Assembly (NCBI GenBank): GCA_963691655.1
Contig: OY829330.1
Location: forward strand, 17,726,182 to 17,790,181
Direction of reading: 5' to 3'
DNA length: 64,000 bases
DNA from: Toxonevra muliebris
Taxonomy: Eukaryota > Arthropoda > Insecta > Diptera > Pallopteridae
The number at the start of each line of letters is the position of its first letter. The first letter of the stretch is position 1. A model generated the notes under the pieces. The model did no database searches, was not told the DNA's origin, and saw only the letters and a program-made list of their open reading frames with translations. The translations under genes were made by a program, and so were the position numbers. Shown here piece by piece: positions 58,325-64,000 of the stretch.

Positions 58325-60720
58325 GTGGTAGTTAGTTCCTAATTGAATGCAAAGATTCACCAGTTAAAACAAAACGATTTTCTTTTTTTCTTGAACTAGT
58401 GTATATTATGGTGACAAGTACATCTATAGATTCGCCAGTTCGAAGGCTTAAATGATCGGTATGCTGTGTCGTTTCACAAAATTTTAACTGCTATTGAATT
58501 TGTCTACAACTAATTTGGTTTGTTATTGTGTAATTTTTGAGCAAGTCGGATGAAAGAGGATAAGTGAATTTGTGTAAAATGTAGGGGTTAAGGTATTTAA
58601 GAACTAGTGCTGAAACTAGTTATTCAAGAACTACACCCAGAGAAATACTTACTTGGTTCGAAGAAAAACGGCTATAAAATTGAGGAAAAATGGGAATGAT
58701 TTGGCGCCATAGAAACGGTTTCCTCATTTAGATATATAAAATTTCTTTGAGTTGAGGAAATATTTTTCAAATATGAGAAATTGTACATAATTTAGATAAA
58801 ATTTTCCCCAGTTTGAGGAATAATTTTCCATAGATTAAAGTCAATTTACTTTTTGGAAAAGAAATCCTCAATTTATGGAATATTTTCTACAATGTTGTTT
58901 TAATTAAAATGATGTTTTTTTTTACTTGTATTCATTTATTATTTTATTTTTAATAAGAATTAAGGTTTACATTCATACGTATTTTTACAAACACTACAGG
59001 CATCGTCGCCTTGAAATGATCAAAAGATCCTTATGGCCACCAAAAAATTATAAATTGAACTTTATTGAAATTTATATCTTTTGATTTATATATATATATA
59101 TATATATTTCAAAAACTATATCAATAGCCACAAACCACTTCGCTTGAAATAGAGACGCCGACTTAAAAATTCAAAAGAAAAACAAAGCGTACGCGATTAA
59201 GGCCAAAAGAGTAAAGCTAGTTTTTTGTATATACAAAAATTTTGTATGGAGAACATTTTAGGTATATTCTTCTCTTTCTTACATTTTCATTTTTTATGCA
59301 AAAATAGTTTGTAAGTTTAATTACCTTATTTTATTCTAAATAAGGTAATTTGTTCTTTTAAGGTATTTTAAGACTTTTGTTTTGCAGCCAAATGGTGCTT
59401 GAATTTTTATATGCTGGTGTGACTAAATTTTAGAAAAAACAGGTTTATGGAAACGTCCATTGTTCCATGCGCATTTATGTTAACAATAGACCAAGTAATT
59501 CATAAAAGCTCTTGAGTTAAAATTTTATGCACAGACGCGTTGTAAGGTCTAAGTTTTAGAAAAAAATTATATTTGAAGATGCCCATTTATCACACCCATA
59601 TTTTCTTAGTTCTAGAGATGGGTATTTTTCTGGGTGTAGTGAAGAAACTAGATATTAACGAACTAACTAGTGCAAGAACTAGTTATTGAAGGACTAGCGA
59701 AATCATCAGTCCTCAGGTAATGCATAAGGTAACCAATAGACACCTCCTATGAAAACGCCATGAAGAATTCGCCAGTTGTAGTAAATCAAAGTAGATAGAT
59801 GTGGAACCAGCCACTGTCCCTTAAGAACTATTGAAGTTCGGAACTAGAACTTTTCACTGCAATAACTAGTTCTTGCACTAGTTCGATCATTAATATCTAG
59901 TTTTTTCACAAGTTCTTGAATAACTAGTTTCAGCACTAGTTCTAAAATACCTTAACCCCTACATTTTACACAAACAGATAATAAATAAAAGGTAAATTTG
60001 TTATTTAACGATTTTTTTTAATAAAACAACAATAACTCAGAAAAGGAATACAATAGATCCATTTATAAAAAGATGAATTATTAAATTACATTACTGATAC
60101 ATAATAATAATATTATTACTTGAATTTTAATAAGTTACGAATACATGTATAAAATTTGATTTTCTGCACATATTTTTTATATACTTTCTTCAGGTTATCT
60201 TCTGACGAGTTAGTTTCGTTACCAAGACCTTTTGCTCAGCGAGTGTTTCCATTTAAGTTTTGTTTTATGCATAAGTCATTTCTGAAAAATAATAATAAAT
60301 AAATGAATAAATTTATAAATCAAAAAATAAGTAAATTAATAAATAAATTATTGAATAAATAACAAATAAATAAATGAGTACTTACATTGAGACTTCAAAT
60401 TTTGCTTTATACAATAACACTTTTTCACAAATTCACTTAAGCTCTTTCGTCCGACTTGCTCAAAAATTACACAATAACAAGCAAAATTAGTTGAAGACAA
60501 ATTCAATAGCTGTTAAAATAGCAGTAAACGACGAAGCAAGTTTTTTTATTTTTGTAAAACGACACAGCATACCGATCATTTAAGACTTCGAACTGGCGAA
60601 TCTATAGATGTACTTGACACCATAATATACACTAGTTCAAGAAAAAAAAGAAAATCGTTTTGTTTCAACTGGTGAATCTTTGCATGCAATTAGGAACTAA
60701 CTACCAAACTAGTGAATTTA
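58325..60720. repeat. large ACTAGT palindrome, twice interrupted
   Basis: The left arm is 58325-58632 continuing at 59637-59690. The right arm is about 59860-59985 continuing at about 60410-60720. Mirror segments include TAGGAACTAACTACC, TGGTGAATCTTTGCATGC, ATCTATAGATGTACTTG and CCTTAACCCCTACATTTTAC. Element V copy 2 splits the left arm and a 425-bp AT-rich piece splits the right arm. Eleven ACTAGT sites occur. Probably a hAT-like foldback: a CACTG-type end lies near 60763. Confidence 0.85.
58634..59636. mobile_element. TA-flanked element V, copy 2
   Basis: Ends CACCCAGAGAAATAC and the complement of CACCCAGAAAAATAC, between TA at 58632-58633 and 59637-59638. Comparison with the mirror arm of the palindrome gives the empty site, AACTAGTGAAG-like, and confirms a TA duplication. 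Confidence 0.88.
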
Positions 60721-62194
60721 TTGCAACTACAGAACTAGATCTTTTTGTATCTAGTTCGCTATTTCACTGCAGGGTATATGCATGTTTATATATATATATA
60801 TATAAGAGTTTGCCTAACAAATGTGCAACCGAAAACAATGCCTAGTAGTTAAAGGCTTCTTTTTGCGGCTTTTTCTTTTTGCTGCAACACGACAATAATA
60901 ATGCTTTATTATAAGATAAAAGGATGGTACGCATAAATCAGTTCAGCTCAGCATCTGACCAAGAAAAGTAAAATATATACACCAACAATGATGACAACGA
61001 AATACGCACAGTGGTTCAGTTTTGTCTCAAGTTTGACCAAACAAACAAAAGAAAAAAACTTTTAACAAAAATCTTTTAATATTTTTAATTTTTTAATTGA
61101 TTAAATGCATATTTATTAAAGTTTTGAAGAAAGCGTTTCGAAAGTGCCACTTCTGAATAAAGGTATGCCCAAAGCGACGCGATTTTGTCGCAGCGATGTC
61201 GCAATACTTTTTTACCGCATGCTGCCGCGATTTTGTAGCTCGGAAGTAGCAGCAGCGGCTTTACTTTTTGCTTATTTTGCTTTTTGCTAGGCAATAAAAA
61301 AAATTGCGATGTTTCCGCATATTTTCTATTAACTTTTGCGTAACGAATATTTTTCAATTCAATAGAAAAAGAAGAAAATCGCGGTAAAAACGCTGTGAAA
61401 AATGCTCTACCATAGTGACGCTCCTCTGTGCGGATGTTCATATAACATAATGTATCACGTTTTTACAGCATCTGTCTCAGCGACAAAAAACTAACGTGTG
61501 TTTACGGATACATGAGTATTTTAGAAACGCGTAATTATGAATTTTTGATCAGCACAACTGTTGACATTTGAAAGCCATTTTTTCCATTATAATATTTTTC
61601 TGCCCTCTGATGTCAGCGTGTTGCCTAAAAATTTTAACAGTTCACAGAAGAGACCCGCATCGTATATTTTTATTTAACGGCGGCTTGTTGATTTTTAGTC
61701 GGCAATACAAGTCTCGCTGGGAGCCGATATCGTTTTTTTATTTCGTCGGCTGTTATAAAATACTGAAATATAATATGTAAACTCCTTTTGCATTTAAATT
61801 TCTTTCTGATAATAATAATCCATTTCATATTATATACTTTGTCGCTCATAATTACGGCTGACAGCTAGTAAAATAGGATGGTGGGGGTCAGAGTAGAATG
61901 ATCTGAAACTTCAAAGTAAATTTCATTCCTTTTATTTTATAGTTTATTTTATTACCAGATTTCTTTTATCTTTGACTTACTGATTTACATATGATTTTGG
62001 CTTTATTGAAATTATTCCTTTCCCATGTTTTCGCTTTATAATAAATACGCCGCTACTCACTGATAACTGTTCTTCGATCTTTTTCTCTCTCTTAGCTCTC
62101 TACGCTCGAACACTTTTTACGCAGAGGTGCACGTGCCCGAATCTAAACATGCTCAAAAACAAAAAATATAAATAAAAAAAGAAACATTTACTAC

Positions 62195-62400
62195 GCGGCA
62201 CCAATGGCAAACCTCCAAGAATAAAAAACAATTGCGCATGAAAAGCTTTTCACTTCGCCGTTCGGATACGGCATAAAACTATAGGTCCTTTCAATACATG
62301 TATAAATATAACTCACTCAACATGAATGGATGCGAAAAACTCGGTCTAGGCCCTTCATGGGCTGTTGTGCAATAACAGTAGTAGTAGTAAATACTAAAAA
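62195..62400 (+). mobile_element. SINE fragment
   Basis: Shares ATGGCAAACCTCCAAG, then CGCCGTTCGGATACGGCATA and AACTATAGGTCC with the body of the SINE at 25222-25530 (imperfect). The tail differs (GGCCCTTCATGGGCTG). No A/B boxes recognised upstream. Confidence 0.6.
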
Positions 62401-62822
62401 CTACGTCAGCCAAAAAAAAAATTTATAAGATCTGAGCAAAATTTTAAAAATTACTTATTCCATATTTAGAAAAGCAATTCCGATGTTGTGTATGATCCTA
62501 TACTATAACAGTGTCTGGAAATGTTTATTTTCAATCAAAGCAAATACACAACTTGCGAATATTATAGATTGGTCTTGGCTACAATCGGAATTTCTCTTTG
62601 TTATAACCTCAATATGGAACTATTTTTGTCTGAATTTAGAGGTTGTTGTAGATGTAAAATGAAACCATGTATGTGGTGGCTATAGAGGAGTCACCGATGG
62701 TCGTTGTCAGAGGGAGCAGTTGTTTGTCAGCATGGAGAGTAAGTCGTCAGTTGTCATAAAGCTCGGTTGTTGCTGAGCTGAGTTCGGTTGTTCGTCAGTT
62801 GTTGTTGTTGTAGCAGCTACAA

Positions 62823-63270
62823 CTAGTCAATAAATTTATCAATAAGTTTGAAGTTGTGTAAGGTTTTGTCTGTGATATCCAGACCCAAGAAGCGGGCCGT
62901 GTTAATAGGGTTCGTCCCAAGGGAGAGTGTGGTCAGGTTTGTTGGGTGTTGTGGGCATGAGAAGAGGTGAGCCGTGTCATGTGGGCTGCTGCCACAGTCT
63001 GGGCAGGTGTTCGTGGCTGTATCGTCAAGTCTACACATGTAACAGTTCAGCATGCGGCTCCAGCCGGATCGTAGTTGGGCAAGGGTGCACCAAGTTTCCC
63101 TTGGGAGCTCTCTCTTTTCGTCATTTATGGGCGGCGGTTGACCGTTTAATACGATGCTAGGTGTATATGCAGCCCTGGCTTTGGTTACAGCCTTCGTGTG
63201 TAGTAAGTTAAGAGTAGCCCTGTATGTTACATTGTCGAGTGATGATTGGGTAATAAACAGCTGTCGAAAA
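62823..63270 (-). pseudogene. Jockey-like LINE ORF2 C-terminus
   Basis: On the minus strand one frame stays open: VTKARAAYTPSIV, then INDEKRELPRETWCTLAQLR, SGWSRMLNCYMCRLDD, CPDCGSSPHDTAHLFSC, PTNLTTLSLGTNPINTARFL and a stop at 62823. LPRETxxTLAQLRSG and the CPxCxxSPHDTxHLFxC zinc-knuckle-like end are standard for Jockey-family ORF2. The 5' part is missing, cut near 63270 by an inverted repeat. A (GTT)n-rich 3'UTR follows at 62690-62822. Confidence 0.88.
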
Positions 63271-63775
63271 TGTAATTATAATAATTTTTTGATTTTTATC
63301 TGTTTGCTCAGAAATAATAATTATTTTCTGATTTTTTTTTATGTTCAGGAAAAAATCATTATTTGATTTTTATATTTTTTGATTGAAACGAAAAAATCAA
63401 ATCGTTGCACAGCTTTGCACATCGTGTGTTCAGTTAGACCGAAATTCATGTGATTATTTGTGTTATTGTTTTTTTGCACAAAGTACCGCTTGTCTGTATA
63501 CATAGTGTTAAGCTGCAGGAGAAAAATGTTATTGCAGGAGCGACTTTTGTCAGCAACAATAACAACGAAGTGTTGGTTTTATTGTTGCTGTTTTTCTTTT
63601 TGTTCTTGTAGCTTTTTCTTAGATGAAAACCCGGAGAATATTTTGCGACCCATTCGATTTTTTCGTTTCAATTAAAAATATAAAAATCAAATAATGATTT
63701 TTTTTTCCTGAACATAAAAAAGAATCAGAAAATAATTATTATTTCTGAGCAAACAGATAAAAATCAAAAAATTCT
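63270..63775. repeat. AT-rich foldback
   Basis: Arms about 63270-63400 and 63650-63775 are inverted (GTTTGCTCAGAAATAATAAT, then TTTATGTTCAGGAAAAAATC, then GAAACGAAAAAATC). The 250-bp centre is unrelated and non-coding. Confidence 0.8.
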
Positions 63776-64000
63776 TATAATTTCGGAGCAAAAAAATAAA
63801 AATCAACAGGTAAAAATTATTTTTAATTTTTAGTGGAAATGCTCAGAAAAAAAAAATTTCTACCGATTTCATTTAAATATTTAAAAATAATTATTATTTT
63901 CGCTCCCTGGTAAAACTACATTTCGAAACTCGTTAAGTTATATGAACATCCGCACTCATGCGTGTCACTGTCGCAGAGCGTATTTCGAACAATCACTTTT

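Larger units (their letters stand above)
48358..64000 (+). other. zfh2 intron 5, start (more than 15.6 kb)
   Basis: GTGAGT donor at 48358. No compatible downstream exon with fingers or a homeodomain was found before 64000, so the intron runs past the window. In 49830-52520, 52780-54130, 55360-57130 and 60780-62190 I recognise no gene. They are AT-rich with short palindromes. Confidence 0.7.

Noticed and set aside
1..64000. CRISPR arrays, operons, bacterial-type genes
   Set aside because: No regular spaced repeats or prokaryotic gene structure; the window is eukaryotic.

Overview
The window is a stretch of a large, AT-rich animal genome, almost certainly a higher fly (brachyceran Diptera). 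The only host gene I can support is the 5' part of a zinc finger homeodomain 2 (zfh2; ZFHX3/ZFHX4 family) orthologue on the + strand. Five coding exons fit together with consistent splice phases: 5144-5446, 15308-15455, 22380-24399, 42451-42632 and 46153-48357. They encode about 1619 residues with eight recognisable C2H2 fingers. The fly assignment rests on the zfh2 match, CAG/CAA-rich glutamine and serine runs, insect-type Tc1/mariner, hAT, piggyBac-like and Jockey-like elements, and SINE tails ending in CCTAACCTAACC. No homeodomain exon is present, so the gene continues past 64000.

Layout. 1-4870 is upstream or 5' non-coding DNA with Tc1-like, LINE and DD37E-type transposase remains. A probable 5'UTR segment and the first coding exon lie at about 4876-5446. 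Intron 1 (9.9 kb) holds a hAT-like element, a pogo-like transposase broken by two nested TTAA elements, a Tc1 remnant, and a second hAT-like element that contains a large foldback. Exon 2 at 15.3 kb is followed by a 6.9 kb intron with a four-level nest (SINE tail in hAT in Tc1). Exon 3 (22.4-24.4 kb) carries one finger and long S/T/Q-rich tracts. Intron 3 (18 kb) holds a tRNA-derived SINE with target duplications, a DD37E transposase, two more hAT-like elements and a 355-bp tandem duplication. Exons 4 and 5 encode the most conserved finger block. From 48.4 kb to the end is one unfinished intron (more than 15.6 kb) with several MITEs, a 2.4-kb palindrome rich in ACTAGT, a Jockey-like LINE 3' end and a terminal foldback.

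How it fits together: the host gene is a developmental transcription factor whose introns have become a layered transposon deposit. For several elements I could define both ends from terminal inverted repeats plus target-site duplications. Exact 8-bp duplications flank 5478-6646, 28252-29274 and 31664-32694; 7/8 duplications flank 12419-15093 and 17075-17841; a 13-bp duplication flanks the SINE 25222-25530. No transposase is intact, so all look like defective copies. No functional tRNA, rRNA or CRISPR array was seen.
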